This document shows, piece after piece, positions 39,271 through 47,857 of a stretch of 64,000 nt of DNA (positions are counted from its first letter, which is position 1; each line of letters begins with the position of its first letter). This stretch comes from Portibacter marinus. Lineage in GTDB: Bacteria > Bacteroidota > Bacteroidia > Chitinophagales > Saprospiraceae. The notes beneath the pieces are model-generated. The model saw only the letters and a list, made by a program, of their open reading frames with translations, made no database searches and was not told the DNA's origin. The stretch covers positions 496,001 to 560,000 of the forward strand of contig NZ_JAJNKB010000002.1 of NCBI RefSeq assembly GCF_021533195.1, read 5' to 3'. A program made the position numbers and the translations under genes.

Positions 39271-39673
39271 ATGTTTAAATCTCTTCTAAATGTAAATATA
39301 CGCATTCAAAAGCATTAACGGATGAACGGCTCAAAGGGTGACAAAGTTCGAAAGTTTAATTAATCTTTAACTAAGAAGCTTCATCATAGTTCTCATTTGT
39401 TCGTGGTTTAATAGGGTAAGAGGGTAAGTACTCATGACCATGGTATTTTTCGCCAATTCATTCATTTCTTTTGAAAAGGAGATTACATATATATCACAAA
39501 TTATATTTGGCACTTAGGGTTCATGGTAAATTAGTGTGTCGTTTTTTGGTAATATGGTAAATAAATGTTTATATTAGGGATTATTGTTATAGATCAGACA
39601 AAAGGGTTTGGTCGGTAAAACATTCCCATTATTTTCTCGTTTAATGGATATGAAAAGTTAAAATGTTTCACAG
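39271..39673. other. Intergenic stretch with possible weak promoter
   Basis: About 400 AT-rich bases lie between divergently transcribed genes. TATATTTG at 39502-39509 matches a -7 element on the plus strand and could serve the small gene at 39674, but the nearest TTTG upstream is too far away. No gene or RNA was recognised. Confidence 0.35.
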
Positions 39674-40003
39674 ATGAATGAAGATGGATTAGAAAAATTA
39701 AAGCCTACAATTGTGAATTTATTGGTAGCGCTTTACAAAGAGACAGAAAATTTTAAAGACGAGATGGCCTCGAAGATTGCTCAAAGAATCAGGAGAAATG
39801 CACTTCGCCTCTCTAACGCTATTAATTCCGTACAAGATATGCGTCGCGAGTTGATTGAAAAAATCATTAAGAGACGCACATCCTTTATTGAAAAGGATTT
39901 GAAAAAAGCTACAGAACTTGGATTTTTTGATAGCGATAAATTAGCATTTGTTTTAGTCATTCTGGCTGAAATCAGAATGAAGCTTTTTGGGCAATTGGCG
40001 TAA
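39674..40003 (+). CDS. Small helical protein, divergent four-helix-bundle (S23-like) type
   Basis: This 109-residue, all-helical, charged protein has no signal peptide. Its layout follows the four-helix-bundle family first seen as 23S rRNA intervening-sequence proteins. An early YKETENFKDE resembles the family Y-K-x-T-x-x-F block, and RIRRNALRLSNAIN resembles Q-I-R-R-A-A-x-S-x-x-x-N-I. FIEKDLKKATELGFF and ILAEIRMKLFGQL match the family's last two helices. The match is by eye and the family is short, so this is tentative. The gene stands alone between long intergenic stretches. Confidence 0.45.
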   Translation: MNEDGLEKLKPTIVNLLVALYKETENFKDEMASKIAQRIRRNALRLSNAINSVQDMRRELIEKIIKRRTSFIEKDLKKATELGFFDSDKLAFVLVILAEIRMKLFGQLA

Positions 40004-40115
40004 GAGCTAAGCCTGATCTTCAGATCTTGACTTACAGTATGTGGTTGATTTGAAGCCCTATATTAATAAAGTGACAACCACTTAGATAGAGTGCAACTTG
40101 GATCGGAAGAGATTA

Positions 40116-40670
40116 TTACAGAGAAAGATAATTGAGATCAAGTGTTTTTTGTTGACGACCTAACAATAACCCATAAGAAATCTCCAAGCGCAATTCATAG
40201 GCCTGGTTTATATTTCCAAAATCTAAGTATCCAGGTGTAATATTATACCCAATAGCTGTATCTAATTGAAAAAACGACCTCTTCTTACTTTGGTATCTAA
40301 CAGCGTGTCCTGTCTTCAAGCCCAAAGCGTAAAGTGAACGAGGACGAAAAAGTACCACACCATGTATCATTTCACCACCAATTCTAAAAGACCAGTTTTC
40401 TTTGACTGCAGCATAAAGTCGCTGGTAACCAGATGTGAAAGCCACTTGATTACCCCAATTCACCGTCCGCATTTCTACACCGGCACTCCAAAAATCTACG
40501 TCATTTAAACCCTTACTATAACGAAGCTGTAATCCAGGGCCATTCCTAAACCACTCTGAACCGATGTTCGTACCGAATCCTTGACCTTGAAAAAGGGAGA
40601 TCGACATTTCCTGAGAAATGCCTAAAAATGGCAAAATGCATATTGTTATAAAGAACAACTTTCCTTTCAT
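40116..40670 (-). CDS. Putative secreted beta-barrel protein
   Basis: This protein of about 184 residues has a signal peptide (KGKLFFITICILPFLGISQ) and alternating beta-strand segments (MSISLFQGQGFGTNIG, SAGVEMRTVNWGNQVAF, WSFRIGGEMIHGVVLF, YELRLEISYGLLLG). It probably forms a small outer-membrane barrel. The ATG at 40670 overlaps the stop of the upstream hydrolase gene (TAATG), so the two are translationally coupled. No function is recognised. Confidence 0.65.
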   Translation of the reverse strand: MKGKLFFITICILPFLGISQEMSISLFQGQGFGTNIGSEWFRNGPGLQLRYSKGLNDVDFWSAGVEMRTVNWGNQVAFTSGYQRLYAAVKENWSFRIGGEMIHGVVLFRPRSLYALGLKTGHAVRYQSKKRSFFQLDTAIGYNITPGYLDFGNINQAYELRLEISYGLLLGRQQKTLDLNYLSL

Positions 40671-41425
40671 TACCAACCATTGACCTTAAAAAACTCCAAC
40701 ATAAAATCTCGTAAAAGCTCATGTTGCATTTCCATACTGATTGTCGCCTCGCCATCACCATGCTGAAACCCATAATCTCCGTATTGACTGTGATTTCCTC
40801 CCGAAATTTCAACCCAAATTGTTTTTCCTGCCGTCGGTTCCTCCAGATCCTCTGTCAAATCTACACGTTCTATTTGAGGAAAAAACGCCTTCGCCTCCTC
40901 TAACTTCAATCGGTTTATTATCTCATCATGACTAGCATCGAACACCAGTAATGTCCCTTGATCCCAGTCTGCGAGGGAGGCATTTTCAGTAGGGTAGCCA
41001 GCCATAATGACAAGACCATCGAAAATCTGCTTGTCCCGTGCTGCCGCAATACATGAAACGGCCGCTCCTAAGGAATGCCCACCCAGTACGTAATGGTTGA
41101 ATTCAGTGAACTCTTCCACAATCTTTCGCGCCTTACCCACATTCGCAATCGCAAGATTTCCAGTCACTTTTATTATTAAAACAGGATAACCTGATTTGAC
41201 TACTCCATTTAACATTGAAATATATGCATGTGGATCTACTAAACCTCCGGGATAATATAAAAATAGAGTCTCGGAGGAAGTATTTTCTGCTGATTTAAGA
41301 AAAATGTAATCAGCTGTTTCAGTGATCATTACATCAGGTATGGGTTCATGTGGATCCGGCAGATAACTACAAGCACTGACGAACAGCAAAAGACTTATAG
41401 TTCCAATTATTAAGTTTTTGTTCAT
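40670..41425 (-). CDS. Alpha/beta hydrolase lipoprotein
   Basis: This protein of about 251 residues starts MNKNLIIGTISLLLFVSAC, a lipoprotein signal with Cys19. An alpha/beta hydrolase domain follows, with the oxyanion-side FLYYPGG, the nucleophile elbow GGHSLGAA, an Asp in VFDASHDEI and a catalytic-type His in SGGNHSQYGDYG. The substrate is unknown; the build resembles the dienelactone-hydrolase-like (Abhydrolase_5) group. An ATG nine codons upstream is possible but would bury the signal peptide. It is coupled to the beta-barrel gene downstream. Confidence 0.8.
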   Translation of the reverse strand: MNKNLIIGTISLLLFVSACSYLPDPHEPIPDVMITETADYIFLKSAENTSSETLFLYYPGGLVDPHAYISMLNGVVKSGYPVLIIKVTGNLAIANVGKARKIVEEFTEFNHYVLGGHSLGAAVSCIAAARDKQIFDGLVIMAGYPTENASLADWDQGTLLVFDASHDEIINRLKLEEAKAFFPQIERVDLTEDLEEPTAGKTIWVEISGGNHSQYGDYGFQHGDGEATISMEMQHELLRDFMLEFFKVNGW

Positions 41426-41794
41426 AAAATCACTTTCAAAAATAATATTCATTCATAAAATGCTTCGAAAAGGTTTCTACAAGCAAAATATATCTTTTGC
41501 TCTTCTTTAATGTTGAGTAATCTATATAGGCCCAGTCATATTTGATAAACTGCAAGTCTACTACTCAAGTTCTTGTGCTTTAATGGGAGGTTCCCACAGC
41601 ATATCGAACCTTCTCTCACTAAAATTCTGAAGACTTTTCATGAATAGCTTTTATTACAAAATTTAAGAGCAATATTATAACTTAACTGGTAAGTCAACAT
41701 CTTGTTTGCAAAATTTTACATTTCGTTTAATACAGAAAACATTGACAAAAATGATTCTTAATTTAAACTTTCTATTTTTAGGTCATTGTTGCCA
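41426..41794. other. Intergenic stretch with no gene found
   Basis: About 370 AT-rich bases lie between the hydrolase gene and the plus-strand GH113-like gene. TATTTTTA at 41773-41780 is a near match to a -7 element some 15 bases before the lipoprotein ATG at 41795. Nothing else is recognised. Confidence 0.35.
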
Positions 41795-41871
41795 ATGAGA
41801 ATACAACTACTATTATTCCTCTCAGTCTATCTTATCTCCTGTTCCAGCAGGGTTCAACCCTATGAGTTCAA
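41795..41871 (+). pseudogene. Out-of-frame lipoprotein leader of the GH113-like gene
   Basis: From ATG 41795 the sequence reads MRIQLLLFLSVYLISCSSRV, a textbook lipoprotein signal with Cys17. That frame continues only to a TGA at about 41945. The glycosidase domain is in another frame, with a TGA at 41863-41865. A one-base change somewhere in about 41866-41940 would join the two, giving a normal lipoprotein glycosidase. Confidence 0.6.
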
Positions 41872-42876
41872 TTGGATATGGATGCTGAAAATCATTCTGG
41901 TATTTTCCAGAATCTGTTCCAGGAAGATGGAAAGCATCGGGGAATGACTGTGTTTCACTGGAACATCAATAGAGATACTTCACTTAATCAACTCATCAAA
42001 AACAACATAGAGTGGGTTGCAGTCGTACCTTTTCTATACCAGGAAACAGATACGACAGAAGTGATGTACACCCCTGATACCATGGGAGTATGGGGAAAAA
42101 GAGATTCTGTCTTTATAGACGTAATCAATTCTATTTACGAACGAGATATGTACGTCATGCTGAAGCCTCATTTGTGGATGCGAAAAGGATGGAGGTCTGA
42201 TATTAAGCATAATTCTGAACAGGGATGGGAGGATTGGTTCGAGTCTTATAGATGTAATTTAATTCACTATGCTATAATGGCAGAACATACTGGAGTAGAT
42301 ATGTTATGTATCGGCACAGAACTTCGTTCTTCTATTCTTAAGCAGCCTAAGATGTGGTCTTCACTGATTGATGAAATCAGAGAAATATATAGCGGAAAGC
42401 TTACGTATGCAGCTAATTGGGATGCAGAATATGCAGATATCCCCTTCTGGTCAGAAATGGATTTTATAGGGATTCAAGCGTACTACCCACTTACCTCACA
42501 ACCATATCCTGAGCTGCATGAAATTCAAGCAGGATGGAAGAAACATCTTCGCATGCCGGAATCTTTTTCGAAGAAATATCAAAAACCTGTACTATTTACA
42601 GAAATCGGATATAGAAGTGATCACATTGCGACGATAGAACCATGGCTTTGGAACTCACAGTTGGATTCTACGAGTATACAGTGCACAAAGACTCAAAACC
42701 TAGCCTACGAAGCTTTATTTCGGGAATTATGGCACAAGGAATGGTTTGCAGGAATGTTTTTCTGGCAATGGCACAATACTTCCAGTGACCGTCATCATCA
42801 TGAAAATAGGGACTTTACACCGCGATTCAAGCCTGCGGAAAATACCATAGCAAGATGGTATGGGAAAAGTGATTAA
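41872..42876 (+). CDS. GH113-like TIM-barrel glycoside hydrolase (frameshifted N-terminus)
   Basis: This domain of about 334 residues resembles GH113 (beta-mannanase-type) proteins of Bacteroidota: RGMTVFHWNINRD, WVAVVPF, YVMLKPHLWMRKGW, then CIGTELRS with the presumed acid/base Glu150, LTYAANWDAEY, FIGIQAYYPLT and LFTEIGYRS with the presumed nucleophile Glu244. The first in-frame codon is a TTG at 41872 without an export signal, while a lipoprotein signal lies just upstream in another frame. The gene is therefore either broken by a frameshift or affected by a sequence error. Substrate is unproven. It converges with the coiled-coil gene, their stop codons overlapping by 4 bases. Confidence 0.75.
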   Translation: MDMDAENHSGIFQNLFQEDGKHRGMTVFHWNINRDTSLNQLIKNNIEWVAVVPFLYQETDTTEVMYTPDTMGVWGKRDSVFIDVINSIYERDMYVMLKPHLWMRKGWRSDIKHNSEQGWEDWFESYRCNLIHYAIMAEHTGVDMLCIGTELRSSILKQPKMWSSLIDEIREIYSGKLTYAANWDAEYADIPFWSEMDFIGIQAYYPLTSQPYPELHEIQAGWKKHLRMPESFSKKYQKPVLFTEIGYRSDHIATIEPWLWNSQLDSTSIQCTKTQNLAYEALFRELWHKEWFAGMFFWQWHNTSSDRHHHENRDFTPRFKPAENTIARWYGKSD

Positions 42877-43592
42877 TTTTTCTTCATTACATTAATTCGA
42901 TCTAGTATCGCATCGTATGTTTTCTGGCTGTTACGAACCTTCATGCGGGCTTCTCTAAGTCTGCGTTGATTCTCCTTAAGACTGTTTGCAAGTTCCTCAT
43001 TCGTATTCATCATCTCTTCGATTTCTGCTCTGTTCTCGCGAATTTCTTCCTTATTTTCTGCTATTTCTTGTTCGATTTCCTCGATCTCCTCCGCCAAGTC
43101 GCCATAAATTTCTTTACGATCCTCTACTTTTTCTGTATAATATTCAGGAAGATAATCGACTATAAATTCATAGACGATGTCTTTCAAAGCTTCGTGCTCC
43201 TCGGGATGAGTAGAGCGAGTGATCCAATTATCATATCCAAATGAAGCAAAAACATGAAGAACACTGGAGGTCTCAATGCTTTGGTCCACTTGTACACGGA
43301 GATCAATTTTTCTATCACTTACTTCAGGAATAATCACTTCTTTAGCAATCATCACATCTCTGTCAAAAAACAAAAACTTCTTGTCACGGAGATTTACATC
43401 ATAGTTATCTCGCATCCACTCTTCAAATCTATCCTCTACTTTTTCAACTTGTGGTTCCAAATATATATTAATGGTCTCAACAGTTTGGTCTTCAAATTCG
43501 ATGTTACCATCTGTGTATTGGATTTTTTGGGAATGGAGTGCAGTAAAAAGAAATATAAAACTACACGTAAGAAGGAGAGTAAAATTTTTCAT
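42873..43592 (-). CDS. Secreted coiled-coil protein of unknown function
   Basis: This 239-residue protein has a signal peptide (ending TALHSQ), a middle part rich in beta-strands and acidic residues (about 25-150), and a C-terminal coiled coil (about 160-235) of regular E-I-E-E/E-I-A-E-N-K-E-E heptads. It looks like a periplasmic protein that forms multimers. I do not recognise a family. Confidence 0.7.
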   Translation of the reverse strand: MKNFTLLLTCSFIFLFTALHSQKIQYTDGNIEFEDQTVETINIYLEPQVEKVEDRFEEWMRDNYDVNLRDKKFLFFDRDVMIAKEVIIPEVSDRKIDLRVQVDQSIETSSVLHVFASFGYDNWITRSTHPEEHEALKDIVYEFIVDYLPEYYTEKVEDRKEIYGDLAEEIEEIEQEIAENKEEIRENRAEIEEMMNTNEELANSLKENQRRLREARMKVRNSQKTYDAILDRINVMKKN

Positions 43593-43721
43593 AAAATTAA
43601 TTTAGGTCTCAAAAACATTTAAGAGATACCAATTTTAGTTATAAAAGTGGATAAATGTTCGGATTGACGAGCTTAGGAGACAGGCTAGAAATATGATAAT
43701 TAAGTTATGATGTCGTACTTT

Positions 43722-46706
43722 TTAGTCTATGACCACAATTTTTCTTGTAAAGGACTGACCGTTAATCTTTAAATGAAGGAAGTAGTAACCACTTGATATA
43801 TTCTGATTTAAAATCAGAGTATTTGTACTGGTTTGAGCGGGTACGAACCTGGGTTCAAACACCTGAAGGGTATCCCCATCTGCGGAAAGAATGTAGGCAT
43901 TCACTTCAGAATTGGTTTGCAGTTCGAGCGAAAAGGAGAGTTCTTTTCTAACTGGATTAGGCCAGATCGTTATGTTACCCTGACCAGGAATGACCTCTTT
44001 CACAGGAGAAACGATCCCAGTCCATTCCAGAGCAATCTTAAGTTCATCGAAATTTTTCTCCAAAGGTGCTTGATTTCCCCCTGCTCCTTCAGTACGAATC
44101 CTAACGACATCAGCTCTATTTGCTAAAACTCTGGATGACAATGTCACATCTGCTTCAGATTCTTGTGGTTCCTCAGTCGTCAAAGGATCTACCCACATGT
44201 AGAATTGATCCTCGTCCTCTTCAGGTGAAGTGACAATTTTACAAACTATCCAATGTGTTCCAATATCAAATTTGTTGACATCCTTTCTTTGTCCATCTGC
44301 TGGTGTCGATAGACCAATTCTGCGGTTTCCATAGAGTCTGCCTATCGAAAGCAGCATGGCTTTTTCGCCGGTCTCACTGCTATTGACCAGTGTAACGTTA
44401 GAGACATTATTTGGTGCATTATCTGAGCCAACATCACTAATGTATGAGATCCAATAGGTGGAACCATTGCTTGTGATGGGACCCTTTAACTTTCTATCTA
44501 GTCTTATTCTTGTATTGTTATTTTTGTAATAGACATGGTATTTATTACCTGAGGTAATTAAGTCATTGTCGATCTCAATACTCTCTTTTTCAATGATTGA
44601 TTGATTTCCGCCCAAAGTACCTTGCATTATCCATGGGCCAGACCAGTTCCCATCATTTTTACCTGCACCCTGAAGTAGGCTGCCCGGTTCGTAATTAAAG
44701 GTTTCTGTCACCATTGCAAAAGCAGGTGGCGTATAGTCATCAAAAATATCAGCTAGCGACTGCCCACCTTTCAAAATTGATAATTCAGCTTTACCAGTGA
44801 GATTGAATTTTATGGATTCCGCAAAGGTGTCTTTGATATCACTTGCGATCACAAGTGGGTCCTGTAGACTATTGAAGTTCTCCGTCCAAAGTTTAATCGA
44901 ATCCGGTTCATCATTAGAAAGCACCAATTGGATAAGAAATTCACTTCCACTTTGGATGTTCCACATTCTTTGATCAGCGCCTAGCGAAAGACTTAAATTA
45001 TCATGGTGGATGCCTAGAGCTATGATGGGTTGCGCTTCAATATTGTCTAGTGACCAGCGCAGCGTATCATCAAAATTCTTTGTGTCTACGAAAAACCAGT
45101 ATGATCTATCACCTCGCAAGTCATAGGGGGCATCTAACCTTCTGGAATAGGAGACTTCCCCTTCTGCAGATTTAATGTAGTTCTGTTCTGCACCTACCAC
45201 AATCCTTGCCGATCCATTAGCGCTCAGTTTATTCCAGCCACTAAAAAATCCTTGGCCGCCACTGTAAAACTCTAATGGTTGATCATCTGCCACGTTCTCG
45301 CTCTTAAAATCTTCTTCAAAAGGCTTAGCGACAGGGAAATAATCTGCATTATTTTCTACTGAACTCGCGCCAACCTTTTCCAACCATAGATCTAGCTCCT
45401 CTGACAGCTCTTGTCTTATCTCTGGTTCCAGATGACTTCGATTAAATCGCTCGCCCTCTTGAAATTTGTATAATTCTTCAAAATCTCCTTCATAATGCCT
45501 TATAAATTTATACTCGCCTTTTATAATGGTCGACGCAGGTCTGCCATGTTGAGGACTATAGTGTGGAAAATGCCAGTGTAGTGCTCTTGGATTTTCAGAA
45601 TTGAAAGTGGACAAGGTGGTCAGGTCTGCTCCATCTACTGTTCGCTGTTCAGAATTAATTAATTCAGCAAAGACATTAAACAAATCAGCGGAAGCAATGG
45701 GAGGGTTATTCATTCCTTCCAGGATATTGTGATTCATGATCCAGGGTACTCTTATTCCCCCCTCATATAAGTAACCCTTTCCAGCCCTTAATTCTCCATT
45801 GTCAGTCGGAGGCGTATGTTGGGCAAAATCTGGAACTTCTTCTACATGCAAACCTCCGTGGTCTGAGGTGAATACAACCAATGTGTTTTCCATTTGACCT
45901 AATGAGGTGAGTCGATCCATGATTTTACCAACATTGATATCAATGGATTCCACCATGGCTGCATAATGTGGGTTTGGGAACTTTTCGGAGGGATTTAATG
46001 CTCGCAATGAGTCATATTTAGCGAGCAATTCCGGCTTTGCCATGATGGGAACATGCGGAGAGTAAAAGTTAAGATGTAAAAAGTAAGGATCTTCTTGATT
46101 TTCATTTATATATTGAACAGCTTCATCTCCTAAAACATCAGTAAGGTAATCTCCTTCATCTGCGTCTGCAACAAGTTCTGGAAAAACATTATTATTCCAG
46201 AATGGATAAAAGTAGCTCGGTGGCAAACCAGGCCATGAACTAGCATAGGTGTAATCATAACCATATTGATCCGGATTTTGATCTCCTCCTCCAAGGTGCC
46301 ATTTACCTACGATCGCTGTCTTGTAATTTTCGTTCTTGAACATTTTGGCAATTGTGGGGAGCTCTTTGGCAACACCTGATACATTAGCAGGAGGAATCAG
46401 ACGTTGGGATGGCAATACTGGAGGCTCGCCCCTGAGATGTTCTGTCATTCCTATTCTGGCAGGCGCTAATCCGGTTAGTATCGAAGCTCTGGTAGGACTA
46501 CAAATAGGTCCGGAAGCATAGGCGTTTTCAACTTTAGCGCCTAAGCGAGCCAGGCTGTCGAGATGAGGTGTGTCAATAAATGTATTTCCGTAACAAGCCA
46601 GATCTCGCGCTCCGAGGTCGTCAGCAACGATTAATATGATTCGTTCGTATTGCTGGCTGTTAGCGACTGTAGTATACAAAAAGAAAAGTAACAATAATTT
46701 TTTCAT
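43722..46706 (-). CDS. Multidomain sulfatase with repeat module and T9SS sorting domain
   Basis: This 994-residue secreted protein has a signal peptide (1-18) and a sulfatase catalytic domain (about 19-450): IILIVADDLGARDLA, CSPTR with Cys69 as formylglycine precursor, VGKWHLGG, FTSDHGGLH and GGIRVPWI. Two beta-rich modules follow. The second (about 665-905, starting TETFNYEPGSLL) is homologous to the repeats of the 1567-residue protein at 58.6 kb, sharing the FNY/G-S-L, YWISY, MLLSIGR and WVDP landmarks; the first (about 470-655) looks like a diverged copy. A type A sorting domain ends it (IWPNPVRKELSF...KIVVID). It is the last gene of the rhamnose operon, overlapping the dehydrogenase by 4 bases, which implies it removes sulfate from a rhamnose-containing glycan. 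Confidence 0.93.
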   Translation of the reverse strand: MKKLLLLFFLYTTVANSQQYERIILIVADDLGARDLACYGNTFIDTPHLDSLARLGAKVENAYASGPICSPTRASILTGLAPARIGMTEHLRGEPPVLPSQRLIPPANVSGVAKELPTIAKMFKNENYKTAIVGKWHLGGGDQNPDQYGYDYTYASSWPGLPPSYFYPFWNNNVFPELVADADEGDYLTDVLGDEAVQYINENQEDPYFLHLNFYSPHVPIMAKPELLAKYDSLRALNPSEKFPNPHYAAMVESIDINVGKIMDRLTSLGQMENTLVVFTSDHGGLHVEEVPDFAQHTPPTDNGELRAGKGYLYEGGIRVPWIMNHNILEGMNNPPIASADLFNVFAELINSEQRTVDGADLTTLSTFNSENPRALHWHFPHYSPQHGRPASTIIKGEYKFIRHYEGDFEELYKFQEGERFNRSHLEPEIRQELSEELDLWLEKVGASSVENNADYFPVAKPFEEDFKSENVADDQPLEFYSGGQGFFSGWNKLSANGSARIVVGAEQNYIKSAEGEVSYSRRLDAPYDLRGDRSYWFFVDTKNFDDTLRWSLDNIEAQPIIALGIHHDNLSLSLGADQRMWNIQSGSEFLIQLVLSNDEPDSIKLWTENFNSLQDPLVIASDIKDTFAESIKFNLTGKAELSILKGGQSLADIFDDYTPPAFAMVTETFNYEPGSLLQGAGKNDGNWSGPWIMQGTLGGNQSIIEKESIEIDNDLITSGNKYHVYYKNNNTRIRLDRKLKGPITSNGSTYWISYISDVGSDNAPNNVSNVTLVNSSETGEKAMLLSIGRLYGNRRIGLSTPADGQRKDVNKFDIGTHWIVCKIVTSPEEDEDQFYMWVDPLTTEEPQESEADVTLSSRVLANRADVVRIRTEGAGGNQAPLEKNFDELKIALEWTGIVSPVKEVIPGQGNITIWPNPVRKELSFSLELQTNSEVNAYILSADGDTLQVFEPRFVPAQTSTNTLILNQNISSGYYFLHLKINGQSFTRKIVVID

Positions 46707-47857
46707 TCAATCAAATGATTTGATAAACTTCCTATATTTTCACAACCCAGTTGTTCCATAATTTGTTGGAGTTCAGTTTTTAATATACTGATGACCTGAT
46801 CACCTCCTTCCTTTCCCAAAGCAGCTACACCGTACATAAAGGCTCTACCTAAAAATGTACACTCAGCACCTTTGGCAAGGGCACTAGCAATATCTGGCCC
46901 ACATCTTATTCCACTATCCATCATGATTTTAATCTTGCCTTTGCCCTCGGCACAAATTTCATCCATTGTAGAAATGGTGGAAGGACCATGATCAAGTTGT
47001 CTGCCTCCGTGATTCGAAGCAATTATTCCGTCTAAGCCAAATGCTATGGCTTTTTCTGTATCCTCAGCACTGGCCACTCCCTTTAAGACCAGGTTACCTT
47101 TCCATGAATCCCTCAATTGTTTCAGTCGATCATCATTGAGCCTTCCTGAAAAGGTGCGGTTCATGAATAATCCAAGATGTCTCAAACTAAGCCCCTTAGG
47201 AATATAGGGTTTTACCGTTTTAAATTCAGGCTGTCCGGCGAAAAGTGTGGACAGCGCCCACCTCGGATGAGTGGTTATTTGAACCATGTTTCTCCAGGTC
47301 ATTTTGGGAGGTATACTCAGCCCGTTTCTTATCTCTTTGGGGCGATATCCAAAAGTGGGTACGTCACTTAAGATGACCAATGTCTTGATGCCTGCCTCTT
47401 CGCACCTTCGCAGCAGTTTATCTCTCAGCTCTTCTTCTGCCGGATGATAAAGTTGAAACCATGACCTTCCGTTTGTTATTTCCGCAACCGTTTCGATGTC
47501 TGCTGTAGCTACTGTACTTAAGATAAAAGGAATATTATGCTCATGAGCAGCTTTAGCTAAAATTTCAGTAGCTCCTGGCCAAATTAACCCCTGGAGTCCC
47601 ACAGGTGCCACGCCAAATGGAGCATCATAAACTTCTCCAAATAATTCAGTGGATAAATTCAGCTTTTTAAACCCTCTTAAATAATAAGGCATTAATTGGA
47701 TTTCCCTCAGATCGGTTGTGTTCCTGGCTAAATTAATCTCATTGTTGCAACCTCCATCGACGTAATCGAAGGCAAAGCCGGGAATCCGCTTTCTGGCTTT
47801 TTCCCTTAGCATATCAACAGATGGGTATAATGGATTGATCTTAATTTCTTTAGCCAT
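46703..47857 (-). CDS. lldD: FMN-dependent L-lactate dehydrogenase-like enzyme
   Basis: This 384-residue member of the FMN-dependent alpha-hydroxy-acid oxidising family shows FAFDYVDGGCNNE (N-terminal), the active-site SNHGGRQLDHGPS, MDSGIRCGPDIASALAKGA and LGRAFMYG. The start MAKEIKINP at 47857 overlaps the rhaB stop by 8 bases; a longer frame upstream would bury rhaB codons. RhaW makes L-lactate from L-lactaldehyde, so this enzyme most likely oxidises that L-lactate to pyruvate. It is coupled to the downstream sulfatase by a 4-base overlap. Confidence 0.9.
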   Translation of the reverse strand: MAKEIKINPLYPSVDMLREKARKRIPGFAFDYVDGGCNNEINLARNTTDLREIQLMPYYLRGFKKLNLSTELFGEVYDAPFGVAPVGLQGLIWPGATEILAKAAHEHNIPFILSTVATADIETVAEITNGRSWFQLYHPAEEELRDKLLRRCEEAGIKTLVILSDVPTFGYRPKEIRNGLSIPPKMTWRNMVQITTHPRWALSTLFAGQPEFKTVKPYIPKGLSLRHLGLFMNRTFSGRLNDDRLKQLRDSWKGNLVLKGVASAEDTEKAIAFGLDGIIASNHGGRQLDHGPSTISTMDEICAEGKGKIKIMMDSGIRCGPDIASALAKGAECTFLGRAFMYGVAALGKEGGDQVISILKTELQQIMEQLGCENIGSLSNHLIE

